Part shown: piece after piece, positions 1 through 7,800 of the stretch
Position numbering within the stretch: the stretch's first letter is position 1
Layout: each line of letters starts with the position of its first letter
From: Planctomycetota bacterium
GTDB lineage: Bacteria > Planctomycetota > Phycisphaerae > Sedimentisphaerales > Anaerobacaceae
Length of the DNA stretch: 64,000 bases
Reading direction: 5' to 3'
Assembly: GCA_019456195.1 (NCBI GenBank)
Contig: VRUK01000003.1
Coordinates: forward strand, 1-64,000
Notes under the pieces: generated by a model
Told to the model about the DNA's origin: nothing
The model's database searches: none
Seen by the model: only the letters and a program-made list of their open reading frames with translations
Program-made: the position numbers and the translations under genes

Positions 1-12
1 CTCTTCCGATCT
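1..12. other. Residual sequencing-adapter sequence
   Basis: The first twelve bases, CTCTTCCGATCT, are identical to the 3' end of the standard Illumina TruSeq-type adapter. The reading frame of the sulfatase fragment that follows makes sense from base 13 onward. This suggests that the window begins at a contig edge and that these bases are not genomic. Confidence 0.8.
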
Positions 13-138
13 GCCGACCGCACAGAGCTGAATGACCTGTCACAAAAATATACACGAACAGTCGAACAGTTAAAAGCGATGTATGAAAAGTGGGCCGCCA
101 GATGTGCCGTTCAACCCTGGCCCGTCAAAAAGAAATGA
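13..138 (+). CDS. Sulfatase, C-terminal fragment
   Basis: Frame 1 is open from base 13 to a TGA at 136-138 and encodes about 41 residues. It begins ADRTELNDLS and ends with WAARCAVQPWP followed by a lysine tail. The DRTELNDL motif followed by a Trp-Ala and Pro-Trp-Pro tail is the usual C-terminus of arylsulfatases of the formylglycine (S1) type. The catalytic part is missing because the contig starts here. The stop lies 17 bases before the next sulfatase start, so three sulfatases stand in tandem and are probably co-transcribed. Confidence 0.75.
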   Translation, partial: ADRTELNDLSQKYTRTVEQLKAMYEKWAARCAVQPWPVKKK

Positions 139-154
139 GAAACGAAAGAGTATT

Positions 155-1717
155 GTGGATACGAATCTAAACAGGCGTGACTTTTTTAAGACAGTAGGTC
201 TGACCGCTGCGGCAATGACGGTACCTGGATGTGTTCGCGCTGCAAGCCGAGTTAACAGCAGGGCTCCCAGGCATCCGAACATTGTCTTTATTATGGCCGA
301 CGATATGGGTTACGGTGATGTAGGTTGTTACAATGCCGAATCAAAGATTCCCACGCCGAATATAGACAGGTTAGCAAAACAGGGCATTCGTTTTACGGAT
401 GCCCATTCGCCGTCGGCGGTTTGCACCCCCACTCGTTACGGTGTATTGACAGGCAGATACTGCTGGAGGACATGGCTCAAAAGCGGTGTCGTGGGCGGTT
501 ATACCAATCCGCTGATAGAACCGAGCCGGACTACGGTTGCTTCATTCCTGCAAAAAAAAGGTTACCAAACGGCCTGTATCGGCAAATGGCATCTGGGAGT
601 AGGCTGGACACGACACAACGGCTATGTGGGTAACGCTGAAGACGGGCGCAAGTATTTTAATGGCTCGTGGCAGGATGGAGACCCTAAGAAGAAAATGAAT
701 GTAGATTTCACAAAGCCCGTTAGCGGCGGTCCGGCGGATTTGGGTTTTGACTACGCATATTTTACCGCTGCCTGTTCGACGATTGACGGCCCGTTTTGCT
801 ATATTGAAAACAAGCGTACAGTCGGGATACCGAACAAGATGATGCCGATAGACAAAAGTGTTCATCCCGACTATCGTCCGCGTCCGGGCTGGGTGGCTGA
901 TGGTTTTGATGTCACCGAGGTTGATACGATATTTACCGGCAAAGCCATCGAGTTTATGGAAGATAATTCTAAAAAACACCCCGTCAGTCCGTTCTTTTTA
1001 TATCTACCACTTTCTTCACCGCATGCTCCATGGCTGCCGCCGGATTTTGTTAAAGGCCACAGCGGGGACGGTGCACGCGGCGATCTGGTTGTATGGACCG
1101 ACTGGTGTGTGGGTCAAATTCTTAATTCGCTCGACCGTCTTGGATTGACGGAAAATACATTGTTAATTGTTACAAGTGACAACGGCCCCCGGCACGGCCG
1201 GGAAGATCATAAATCATCGGGTAAGTTACGTGGATTTAAATCGCATATCTGGGAGGGCGGCCATCGTATTCCTTTCCTTGCCCGCTGGCCTGGAAAGATT
1301 GAACCGGGCGGCACCAGTGATGAGGTTATCTGTTTGACCGACCTGATTGCAACCTGCGCGGCTGTTGTGGGAGCCGAACTGCCTGATGATGCCGGGCCGG
1401 ACAGCTTTAACATCCTTCCTGCTCTTTTAGGTGTCGAGCTTGATGAGCCGATTCGCCCTGCTATCGTTCATCATTCTGTTTTTGGGGTATTCTCTATACG
1501 ACAGGGCAAGTGGAAGTTGATACTTGATACGAAAACGTCCGGAGGGTGGGTTCGTCCGAGAGGAAAGAAACCACAGCCTGAAACTCCCGGGCAGCTTTAT
1601 AATATGCAGGATGATCCTTATGAACGAAATGACCTGTGGGATAAATACCCTAATATAGTGGAACGCCTCACGAAACTGCTTGAAAAATATCTAAAACAAG
1701 GCCATAGCAGATATTAG
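155..1717 (+). CDS. Formylglycine-type sulfatase with Tat lipoprotein signal
   Basis: The protein of about 520 residues belongs to the S1 arylsulfatase family, which hydrolyses sulfate esters. The active-site signature is C-T-P-T-R with the Cys near residue 90, to be converted to formylglycine. The metal-binding start MADDMGYGDVG, an SDNGP motif and a GKWHLG motif are all visible. I prefer the GTG at 155 to the ATG at 83: it lies 17 bases after the preceding stop, has GAAAGAG before it, and yields MDTNLNRRDFFKTVGL, matching the next sulfatase. The twin arginine, hydrophobic stretch and V-P-G-C suggest Tat export followed by lipid anchoring. No formylglycine-generating enzyme is visible in the window. 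The substrate cannot be told from sequence. Confidence 0.93.
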   Translation: MDTNLNRRDFFKTVGLTAAAMTVPGCVRAASRVNSRAPRHPNIVFIMADDMGYGDVGCYNAESKIPTPNIDRLAKQGIRFTDAHSPSAVCTPTRYGVLTGRYCWRTWLKSGVVGGYTNPLIEPSRTTVASFLQKKGYQTACIGKWHLGVGWTRHNGYVGNAEDGRKYFNGSWQDGDPKKKMNVDFTKPVSGGPADLGFDYAYFTAACSTIDGPFCYIENKRTVGIPNKMMPIDKSVHPDYRPRPGWVADGFDVTEVDTIFTGKAIEFMEDNSKKHPVSPFFLYLPLSSPHAPWLPPDFVKGHSGDGARGDLVVWTDWCVGQILNSLDRLGLTENTLLIVTSDNGPRHGREDHKSSGKLRGFKSHIWEGGHRIPFLARWPGKIEPGGTSDEVICLTDLIATCAAVVGAELPDDAGPDSFNILPALLGVELDEPIRPAIVHHSVFGVFSIRQGKWKLILDTKTSGGWVRPRGKKPQPETPGQLYNMQDDPYERNDLWDKYPNIVERLTKLLEKYLKQGHSRY

Positions 1718-1751
1718 TATAAAGACAAAATAAGAAATAGGAGGTTTTTCA

Positions 1752-3191
1752 ATGAACAATAATTTGAACAGACGAGATTTCTTAAAGACGGCAGGCCTTA
1801 CAGCAGCAGCGCTTGTGCTGAACGGTTGTGAAAGTTCTTTTAAGCAGGCTTCGAGCACAGACAAACCGAACGTTATTATTATATTCTGTGATGATGTCGG
1901 TTATGCGGATATCGGTGTTTTCGGGGCCAAAGGATATAAAACTCCCCACCTCGACCGGATGGCGGCTGAAGGTGTGAAGTTCACGGATTTCTACGCCGCT
2001 GCGCCGTCGTGTACTCCTTCGCGGGCGGCTTTGATGACCGGCTGTTATCCGCAGAGGGTTAGCCTGCCCAATGTAATCGGCCCGAGCGCGAAAGTTGGTA
2101 TAAGCAGTGAGGAACAGACCATCGCTGAGGTTCTCAAGCCCATCGGTTACGCTACCGCCTGCTACGGTAAATGGCACCTTGGCCATCATACTGAATTCCT
2201 GCCGATGCGACACGGTTTCGACGATTACTTCGGCCTGCCTTACTCGAACGATATGTGGCCGAAACATCCGACAAGCGATAGATACCCAGACCTTCCGCTT
2301 ATAGAAGGCGAAAGAGCCATAGAATATAATCCCGACCAGACGCAGCTTACTACGTGGTACACTGAGCGTTCTGTTCGATTCATTGAGAAGAATAAGGACC
2401 GGCCTTTCTTCCTGTATCTGCCTCATTCAATGGCGCATGTGCCCTTGTTTGTATCAGACAAATTCAAAGGCAAATCCGAACAGGGCCTGTATGGTGACGT
2501 CATGATGGAAATCGACTGGTCGGCGGGACAGATACTCTCAACACTTAAAAGATTAGGCATTGATAAAAAGACTTTGGTGATATTCAGCTCAGATAACGGG
2601 CCGTGGTTAAGCTACGGCGACCATGCCGGTTTGGCCAAACCTCTGCGCGAAGGTAAAGGAACGACGTTCGATGGAGGCCAGAGAGAGTCAACCATTATGC
2701 GCTGGCCGGGCCGGATACCCGCAGGCACTGTCTGTAAGGAGCCGGCTTCGACGATAGACATCCTGCCCACAGTTGCGAAACTAACCGGCGCAGCATTGCC
2801 TGCTCATACTATCGACGGTAGGGATATCTGGTCTTTGATGTCGGGCAGGCCCGGAGCAAAGAGTCCGCACGAAGCATTCTTCTATTATCGCGGCTATGCG
2901 CTCGAAGCGGTCCGCAGCGGAAAATGGAAACTGCACCTGCCCCATGCTTACCGTACATTGGCCGGACGCGAGGGCGGTACAGGCGGCCAACCGACTAAGT
3001 ATGAACAGGGCAAAATCGATCAGTCGTTATTTGACCTTGAAAAAGATATCGGCGAGCAACACAATGTCTCTGCCCGCTACCCGGATGTAGTCGAGAGGCT
3101 GTTGGGTCTTGCTGAGCAAATGCGCCGCGAGCTGGGCGATTCGTCTAAAAAAATGAAAGGCAGCGGCAGAAGAGAGCCCGGACGAATATAA
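1752..3191 (+). CDS. Formylglycine-type sulfatase with Tat lipoprotein signal
   Basis: This S1-type sulfatase of 479 residues is probably translated from the same transcript as the one before it. A strong AGGAGG lies about seven bases before the ATG. The N-terminus MNNNLNRRDFLKTAGL carries a twin-arginine motif, followed by a hydrophobic segment and L-N-G-C, which looks like a lipobox with Cys 26. The formylglycine motif is C-T-P-S-R with Cys 87. Further motifs are FCDDVGYADIG (metal ligands), YGKWHLGHH and SSDNGPW. It differs from the upstream paralogue throughout, so it probably acts on another sulfated sugar or position. The C-terminus is rich in Lys and Arg. Confidence 0.94.
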   Translation: MNNNLNRRDFLKTAGLTAAALVLNGCESSFKQASSTDKPNVIIIFCDDVGYADIGVFGAKGYKTPHLDRMAAEGVKFTDFYAAAPSCTPSRAALMTGCYPQRVSLPNVIGPSAKVGISSEEQTIAEVLKPIGYATACYGKWHLGHHTEFLPMRHGFDDYFGLPYSNDMWPKHPTSDRYPDLPLIEGERAIEYNPDQTQLTTWYTERSVRFIEKNKDRPFFLYLPHSMAHVPLFVSDKFKGKSEQGLYGDVMMEIDWSAGQILSTLKRLGIDKKTLVIFSSDNGPWLSYGDHAGLAKPLREGKGTTFDGGQRESTIMRWPGRIPAGTVCKEPASTIDILPTVAKLTGAALPAHTIDGRDIWSLMSGRPGAKSPHEAFFYYRGYALEAVRSGKWKLHLPHAYRTLAGREGGTGGQPTKYEQGKIDQSLFDLEKDIGEQHNVSARYPDVVERLLGLAEQMRRELGDSSKKMKGSGRREPGRI

Positions 3192-3279
3192 CCGGCTCAA
3201 AAATAAATTTTCAAGAAAACAGAAGAAATTTGTCGATTTAAAAAAACAAAGTGTTTGTTTTGACGTATGAATGAACAGA

Positions 3280-3372
3280 GACAGGCAGGTTTGAAATTCT
3301 CATTATAATTTTAGCCGTTATCATATTCGCCTTCTTATTTTCATATCTTGAACCTGCCTTGTGAAGAAAAGT
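3280..3372 (+). repeat. Hairpin element, copy 1
   Basis: This is the first of two direct repeats in the 640-base gene-free stretch before the pseudopilin-Hint gene. AGGCAGGTT at 3283-3291 pairs perfectly with AACCTGCCT at 3351-3359. The interior is AT-rich and almost identical to copy 2, and similarity continues a few bases beyond the distal stem arm. In one frame both copies read as a hydrophobic peptide (RFEIL..ILAVIIFAFLF), but copy 1 lacks a start codon in that frame. Confidence 0.7.
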
Positions 3373-3451
3373 TCTTTCGCAGTTTGGCTGGTGATTTTCA
3401 AAGGAGAAAAGTTTTGCGCGCAGCTTTTGCGCCGATATGGAAAACAAGATC

Positions 3452-3545
3452 AACAGGCAGGTTTGAAATACTTTTTATAATTTTAGCCGTCATTATATTC
3501 GCCTTCTTATTTCATACCTCTCGAATCTGCCTTTCAGAGAAACTC
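3452..3545 (+). repeat. Hairpin element, copy 2
   Basis: This is the second direct repeat, with a period of about 172 bases. The left arm ACAGGCAGGTTTGA at 3454-3467 pairs, with one G-U and one mismatch, with TCGAATCTGCCT at 3521-3532. The stem is kept by compensating or wobble changes relative to copy 1, which argues for a folded element. A related element (26194-26278 on the minus strand) lies at the same distance, just under 300 bases, from the start of the second pseudopilin-Hint gene. A shadow ORF from 3348 runs through it and I do not consider it a gene. Confidence 0.65.
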
Positions 3546-3629
3546 ACTTACACGACTGAGCTAAGAGCAGCCTTGAACGTGCAATAGCTGGCCTGCGCGG
3601 AACTTACCGGCAAATTTATAAATATGTTT

Positions 3630-3832
3630 TGAACCGGCCGTTTTTGAGCGAAAAAACAGAACAATGGAGATTCGCAAAAAACGGTGTTTAGTGCTGTGCA
3701 TTACATTTTGACAGGAACTGTCATGATACGTGCCCGGTAATTAGTTGTACTTATTGTTATTAAAGAGATTATCAAAATGTGCTTAAGAATGGTCGGTCGC
3801 GCGAATCTCCGAAAAATTAAAGGAGAAAAAAA
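3630..3832 (+). promoter_or_regulatory. Conserved leader of pseudopilin-Hint gene 1
   Basis: This upstream region is homologous to the one before the second pseudopilin-Hint gene. Shared blocks in order are GGCCGTTTTTGAG (3636-3648), GGAGATTCGC (3666-3675), GTGTTTAGTG, GCATT, TTAAGAATGGTC, GCGAATCTCC (3801-3810) and the ribosome-binding site AAGGAGAA. GGAGATTCGC and GCGAATCTCC are exact reverse complements about 125 bases apart, so they can form a long-range stem that ends just before the ribosome-binding site. A palindrome TGACAGGAACTGTCA at 3709-3723 exists only in this copy. The function is unknown; a folded 5' UTR or a duplicated promoter region is inferred. Confidence 0.6.
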
Positions 3833-5104
3833 ATGAAACGCAAAGGTTTTACATTAGTTGAGCTTCTGGTCGTAATTGCGATCATAGCTCTGTTGATGGG
3901 CATCTTAATGCCCGCACTGTCGAGGGTCAGACAGATTGCCTTCCGCATGGTCTGCGGGACGAACCTGTCCGGCATCGGCAAGGCAATGCTTATCTACAGC
4001 AATGATTACGACGATGAGTTTCCGCGTGCCGGCGGCAGAAACAGCACATGGGGCAGTACATTAGGTGGTGCTAATGGCTGGATGGCCAATAACCGCTTCG
4101 CCGCTTACGGCTTAGGCGCCGACGGCAGCGGTGGTAAGGCCACCATCACATCCAGTTTCTATCTTCTGGTCAAGTACGCCGAGGTAACGCCCAAGTCGTT
4201 CATCTGCAAAGGTGATTCCGGGACAACGGAATTCAAGCAGAGCGATTACCCCGCTGCGGCCGGCTTTGATCTTATCGACCTCTGGGACTTCGGCCCCGAG
4301 TCGATAAACCACTGCAGCTACTCCTACCATATGCCTTACGGCCTGTACTCTCTGACTACATCGAGCGAGCCCGGTATGGCAGTAGCGGCGGACCGGAACC
4401 CCTGGATGACCTCCCCGGCAGCAGAAGCCAAAGATGCGGCATTGTTAAGCTCATACGATCCTACCGGAGGTAGAGAAATGGTCAATATCGGAAACGCCAT
4501 TGCTCACCAGGAAGATGGACAGAACGTATTGTTTATGGACAGCCATGTGACCTTCGAAAAACAACCATTCTGCGCCATCAACGACGACAACATTTACACC
4601 TACTGGGACGGCGGAGATATCCGGCGTGGCGGTTACCCAGTTGCCAACGTTAGTGAGCCGGGTGACAGACTGGACTCGTTTCTCGTAAACGATGGTGAAA
4701 AGGGCAGGTGTTTCCCTGCTGATACACCTGTATGGGTAAACGGCGCACTCGTGCAAATCTCGAAAGTTATCGTAGGCCGGACAGTCGGCTGTCTCGCAAC
4801 AGCCAGACAAATCGAAAAACTTGAAGAGCACCAGGGTTCATTCGAATGCCGCAATATAACGCTCGAAAACGGAAATCGCATCAGCGTCGTTGATACACAC
4901 CGCTTCATGCTCGATTCCGGAAAATGGGTTGCTGCCCCGAATTTGCAAAGTGGTATGAAGCTCAAATCGTTGAAGGGTTCAATTGCGATTAAGAGCGTCG
5001 TAAAAAGACCATTACCTTTCGTTGGCAAGGTCTATAATCTTAAGGTAGCCGGCTCAGAGCAATATTTTGTAGGCAAAGACGGCGTGATTGTGCGAGATTG
5101 GTAA
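3833..5104 (+). CDS. Prepilin-like protein fused to a C-terminal Hint domain
   Basis: The protein has 423 residues. Residues 1-30 form a type IV prepilin/pseudopilin leader, MKRKG|FTLVELL, with cleavage expected after Gly 5 and Glu at position +5, then a helix ending LMPAL. The middle region resembles planctomycete H-X9-DG pseudopilins (HQEDGQ..FMDSHVTF). Cys 293 (codon at 4709) starts a Hint domain of 131 residues: CFPADTPVWVNG, a core His in SVVDTHRF, and the end YFVGKDGVIVRDW. Known Hint domains use the Cys for N-S acyl shift; an intein would end His-Asn, here replaced by Arg-Asp. Cleavage before Cys 293 could release or transfer the pilin part. The start is set by AAAGGAG. A paralogue lies at 24611-25900. 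Confidence 0.85.
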   Translation: MKRKGFTLVELLVVIAIIALLMGILMPALSRVRQIAFRMVCGTNLSGIGKAMLIYSNDYDDEFPRAGGRNSTWGSTLGGANGWMANNRFAAYGLGADGSGGKATITSSFYLLVKYAEVTPKSFICKGDSGTTEFKQSDYPAAAGFDLIDLWDFGPESINHCSYSYHMPYGLYSLTTSSEPGMAVAADRNPWMTSPAAEAKDAALLSSYDPTGGREMVNIGNAIAHQEDGQNVLFMDSHVTFEKQPFCAINDDNIYTYWDGGDIRRGGYPVANVSEPGDRLDSFLVNDGEKGRCFPADTPVWVNGALVQISKVIVGRTVGCLATARQIEKLEEHQGSFECRNITLENGNRISVVDTHRFMLDSGKWVAAPNLQSGMKLKSLKGSIAIKSVVKRPLPFVGKVYNLKVAGSEQYFVGKDGVIVRDW

Positions 5105-5174
5105 GGTTGAAAGCAATTTATTGTTAGATAACCGGGTTGCGTAGAGACAGTTCCTCCTTTTCTGTTCTATTTGA

Positions 5175-5212
5175 GCGGCCTTGTGTGGCGGAGCACAAGG
5201 CCGTTGTTTTTG
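5175..5212 (+). terminator. Rho-independent terminator after pseudopilin-Hint gene 1
   Basis: CGGCCTTGTG (5176-5185) pairs perfectly with CACAAGGCCG (5194-5203) around an eight-base loop, followed by a T-rich tract. It lies about 70 bases after the stop codon. The second pseudopilin-Hint gene has a terminator with the same GCGGCCTT core. Confidence 0.85.
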
Positions 5213-5312
5213 TGTTAAGTGGTGATTATGAGAACATTTAACAAAACATAGGATTTGTCTTAATCTTCTGTTTATGTTAGACTGCGCATTTTGGTTTTCA
5301 AGGAGTTCAAAA

Positions 5313-7286
5313 TTGGGACAAACGCTTACTTACAAGATACTCAGCAATCACCTTATCGAAGGCAAACTCGCCGGCGGTGAGCAGATTGGCATTCGTATCG
5401 ACCAGACGCTTACTCAGGACGCCACGGGAACCACGGCGTTTTTACTGTATGAATCGATAGGGGCCGCTAAAGTCAAAACCGATTTATCGGTCAGCTATAT
5501 CGACCATAATATGGCCGGCTTCGGGCCGGAGAACCATAACGACCATTTATACCTGCAAACAATAGCTGCAAAGTGCGGCGTTTATCATTCGCGAGCGGGT
5601 AACGGCATCTGTCATCAGGTTCATTTAGAGCGTTTCGGAAAACCCGCCGCGATTCTTTTGGGCAGTGATTCGCATACACCTACCGGCGGCGGAATCGGCA
5701 TGTTGGCAATCGGTGCAGGCGGATTGGATGTGGCTGTGGCTATGGCCGGCGGGCCGTTTTATCTGAAATGCCCGAAAGTTTTAGGAGTGAAACTGACAGG
5801 CGAATTGAACGACTGGGTGGCTGCGAAAGATGTCATTCTCAAACTGTTGAGCATCCTCACAACGAAAGGCAACGTCGGCTGGGTCGTCGAATATTTTGGC
5901 CACGGAGCCGAACGCCTGTCTGTACCGCAGCGGGCGACGATAACAAATATGGGAGCGGAATTAGGTGTGACAACCAGCATCTTTCTCAGCGATGAACAGA
6001 CGAAAAAGTTTCTGTCCGCCCAGAAACGAGAAAAGGACTATCAACTGCTGACGGCTGACGAGGATGTCGAATATGACCGCGTCATCGAAATAAATCTGAC
6101 CGAGCTTGAGCCGATGGCGGCGTGCCCATCTTCGCCGGATAACATCAAATCAGTCGGAGAAATCGCCGGTCTTGAAACCGCCCAGGTCGTGATAGGAAGC
6201 TGTACGAATTCCAGCTTTGCCGATTTAATGATGGTTGCGAAGGTATTAAAAGGTCGGCATGTAAGTAATATGGTCGAATTTGCAATCGCTCCTGGCAGCA
6301 GGGAAGTTCTGAATATGTTGGCCCAAAACGGGGCATTGGCGGATATGCTTTCAGCAGGCGCACGGATTTTGGAATCTGGTTGCGGGCCCTGTATAGGGCA
6401 GGGTTTTTCCCCGGCGAATGAGGTGGTGAGCCTGCGGACCTTTAACAGGAATTTTGCAGGGCGAACCGGGACAAAAGGCGATAAAGCCTATCTGGTCAGT
6501 CCGGAAACAGCCGTTGCTTCTGCCTTGACGGGTAAAATTACAGATCCCCGTGATTTGCCGGAATTGCTCGGGGCTGATTATCCGAAAATCGAACCGCCTG
6601 ATGAATTTGTTATTGATGACAGTATGATAGAGCAGCCATTGAGTGATGACGAAGCTGCAAAAGCTGAGGTTTTACGCGGGCCCACAATTTTAGTACCCGA
6701 GTCCCCTGCACCATTACCGCAGAAGCTGACGGGCCAGGTGCTGATTAAATGCGGCCAGAAGATAACCACCGACCACATTATGCCCGCAGGCACTTTTCTG
6801 AAACTCCGCTCGAATGTGCCCGAATACGCAAAGGTTGTTTTCAATTGCTTCAATGAAGAAGGCAAGCCGACTTTTGCCGAACGGGCGCTTCAATTAAAAG
6901 AAAAGGCGATAGCTGGTCTCATCGTGGCTGGCGAAAGCTACGGCCAGGGTTCGTCGAGAGAGCACGCCGCACTTTGCCCGATGTATCTCGGTGTACGGGC
7001 GGTGATTGCCAAAAGTATCGAGCGAATCCACAAGGCGAACCTGATAAATTTCTGCATCGTACCGATAGAATTTGCCGACCCGGCTGACTATGACAAGATC
7101 GAGGACGATGACGAATTAGTGATTGATAATCTGCTCGAAGCAATCAAGGCAAGTGACGAGATTAAGATTGCAAAAGCGGACGACTCATTCGAATTTGTCG
7201 GCAAGCTGGAGCTTTCCGAAAGAGACAGGGAGATTCTGCTGTCGGTCGGTCTTCTCAATTACACGCGCAAAAGAGCGAATGAATAA
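5313..7286 (+). CDS. Aconitate hydratase (Aquifex-type)
   Basis: This 657-residue enzyme interconverts citrate and isocitrate in the TCA cycle using a [4Fe-4S] cluster. Cluster Cys residues are visible in VIGSCTNSSF and SGCGPCIGQG, and the swivel-domain motif in YGQGSSREHAAL. The length and the compact arrangement fit the shorter Aquifex-type aconitases rather than the AcnA type of about 890 residues. The best start is TTG at 5313, with AAGGAG seven bases before it, giving MGQTLTYKIL. The ATG at 5274 would add an unlikely hydrophobic leader. It overlaps the next gene by eight bases, suggesting translational coupling. Confidence 0.9.
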   Translation: MGQTLTYKILSNHLIEGKLAGGEQIGIRIDQTLTQDATGTTAFLLYESIGAAKVKTDLSVSYIDHNMAGFGPENHNDHLYLQTIAAKCGVYHSRAGNGICHQVHLERFGKPAAILLGSDSHTPTGGGIGMLAIGAGGLDVAVAMAGGPFYLKCPKVLGVKLTGELNDWVAAKDVILKLLSILTTKGNVGWVVEYFGHGAERLSVPQRATITNMGAELGVTTSIFLSDEQTKKFLSAQKREKDYQLLTADEDVEYDRVIEINLTELEPMAACPSSPDNIKSVGEIAGLETAQVVIGSCTNSSFADLMMVAKVLKGRHVSNMVEFAIAPGSREVLNMLAQNGALADMLSAGARILESGCGPCIGQGFSPANEVVSLRTFNRNFAGRTGTKGDKAYLVSPETAVASALTGKITDPRDLPELLGADYPKIEPPDEFVIDDSMIEQPLSDDEAAKAEVLRGPTILVPESPAPLPQKLTGQVLIKCGQKITTDHIMPAGTFLKLRSNVPEYAKVVFNCFNEEGKPTFAERALQLKEKAIAGLIVAGESYGQGSSREHAALCPMYLGVRAVIAKSIERIHKANLINFCIVPIEFADPADYDKIEDDDELVIDNLLEAIKASDEIKIAKADDSFEFVGKLELSERDREILLSVGLLNYTRKRANE

Positions 7287-7800
7287 AAAAACAGTAACCA
7301 TATTCGGGACAAGTAAAGCCGGAGAAGGCGATTCTGCTTATATGCTGGCGTACGAAACAGGCAGGCTGCTGGTTCAGGCCGGTTTTACCATCGCCAATGG
7401 CGGATACGGTGGAACAATGTTGGCAGCGGCCAAAGGAGCATCCGAAGCGGGTGGCGAAGTAATCGGCGTAACGTGCTCGGTTTTTAAGAACAGCAGACCC
7501 AACAAATATATCAGCCGTGAAGTTGGTACCGCCTCGCTCGATGAGCGGCTGGATAAGCTGATTCAATTGGGGCAGGCTTATGTGGTACTGCCCGGCGGAA
7601 CCGGAACCCTGCTCGAGCTGGCAAAGGTCTGGGAATTAAAAAACAAGGGCTTTCTCAAAACAGACAAACCGATTATACTTTTAGGCGGATTCTGGAAACC
7701 GCTGGTCGATTCGATTGCAGGCGAAGACCCTGACAGCGGCCGATATATAAAGCTGGCAAATGAGCCGCAGCAGGTTATTAAATTGATTAGTGAATATTGA
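7279..7800 (+). CDS. LOG-family protein (Rossmann fold, PGGxGT motif)
   Basis: The protein of 173 residues belongs to the LOG / TIGR00725-TIGR00730 superfamily, formerly annotated as lysine decarboxylase-like. The family contains nucleotide 5'-monophosphate phosphoribohydrolases. The diagnostic PGGTGTLLEL motif is present, as is GGYGGTM near residue 40. The ATG at 7279 is embedded in the end of the aconitase gene. An upstream in-frame start at 7123 would run through aconitase sequence and is rejected. Whether it really cleaves cytokinin-like nucleotides cannot be told. Confidence 0.85.
   Translation: MNKKTVTIFGTSKAGEGDSAYMLAYETGRLLVQAGFTIANGGYGGTMLAAAKGASEAGGEVIGVTCSVFKNSRPNKYISREVGTASLDERLDKLIQLGQAYVVLPGGTGTLLELAKVWELKNKGFLKTDKPIILLGGFWKPLVDSIAGEDPDSGRYIKLANEPQQVIKLISEY

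Noticed and set aside
83-154. ATG at 83 as the start of the first complete sulfatase
   Set aside because: It overlaps the frame of the upstream sulfatase end, adds a Pro-rich segment before the twin-arginine signal, and the GTG at 155 gives an N-terminus matching the paralogue.
3348-3587. ORF of 79 codons across the second hairpin element
   Set aside because: No ribosome-binding site, no conservation of the frame in the third copy, and better explained as a repeat. The silent differences between copies 1 and 2 are noted in the findings.
4709-5104. A true splicing intein
   Set aside because: There is no C-terminal extein, and the terminal His-Asn and +1 nucleophile are missing, so splicing is impossible. 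It is a Hint domain at the protein end.
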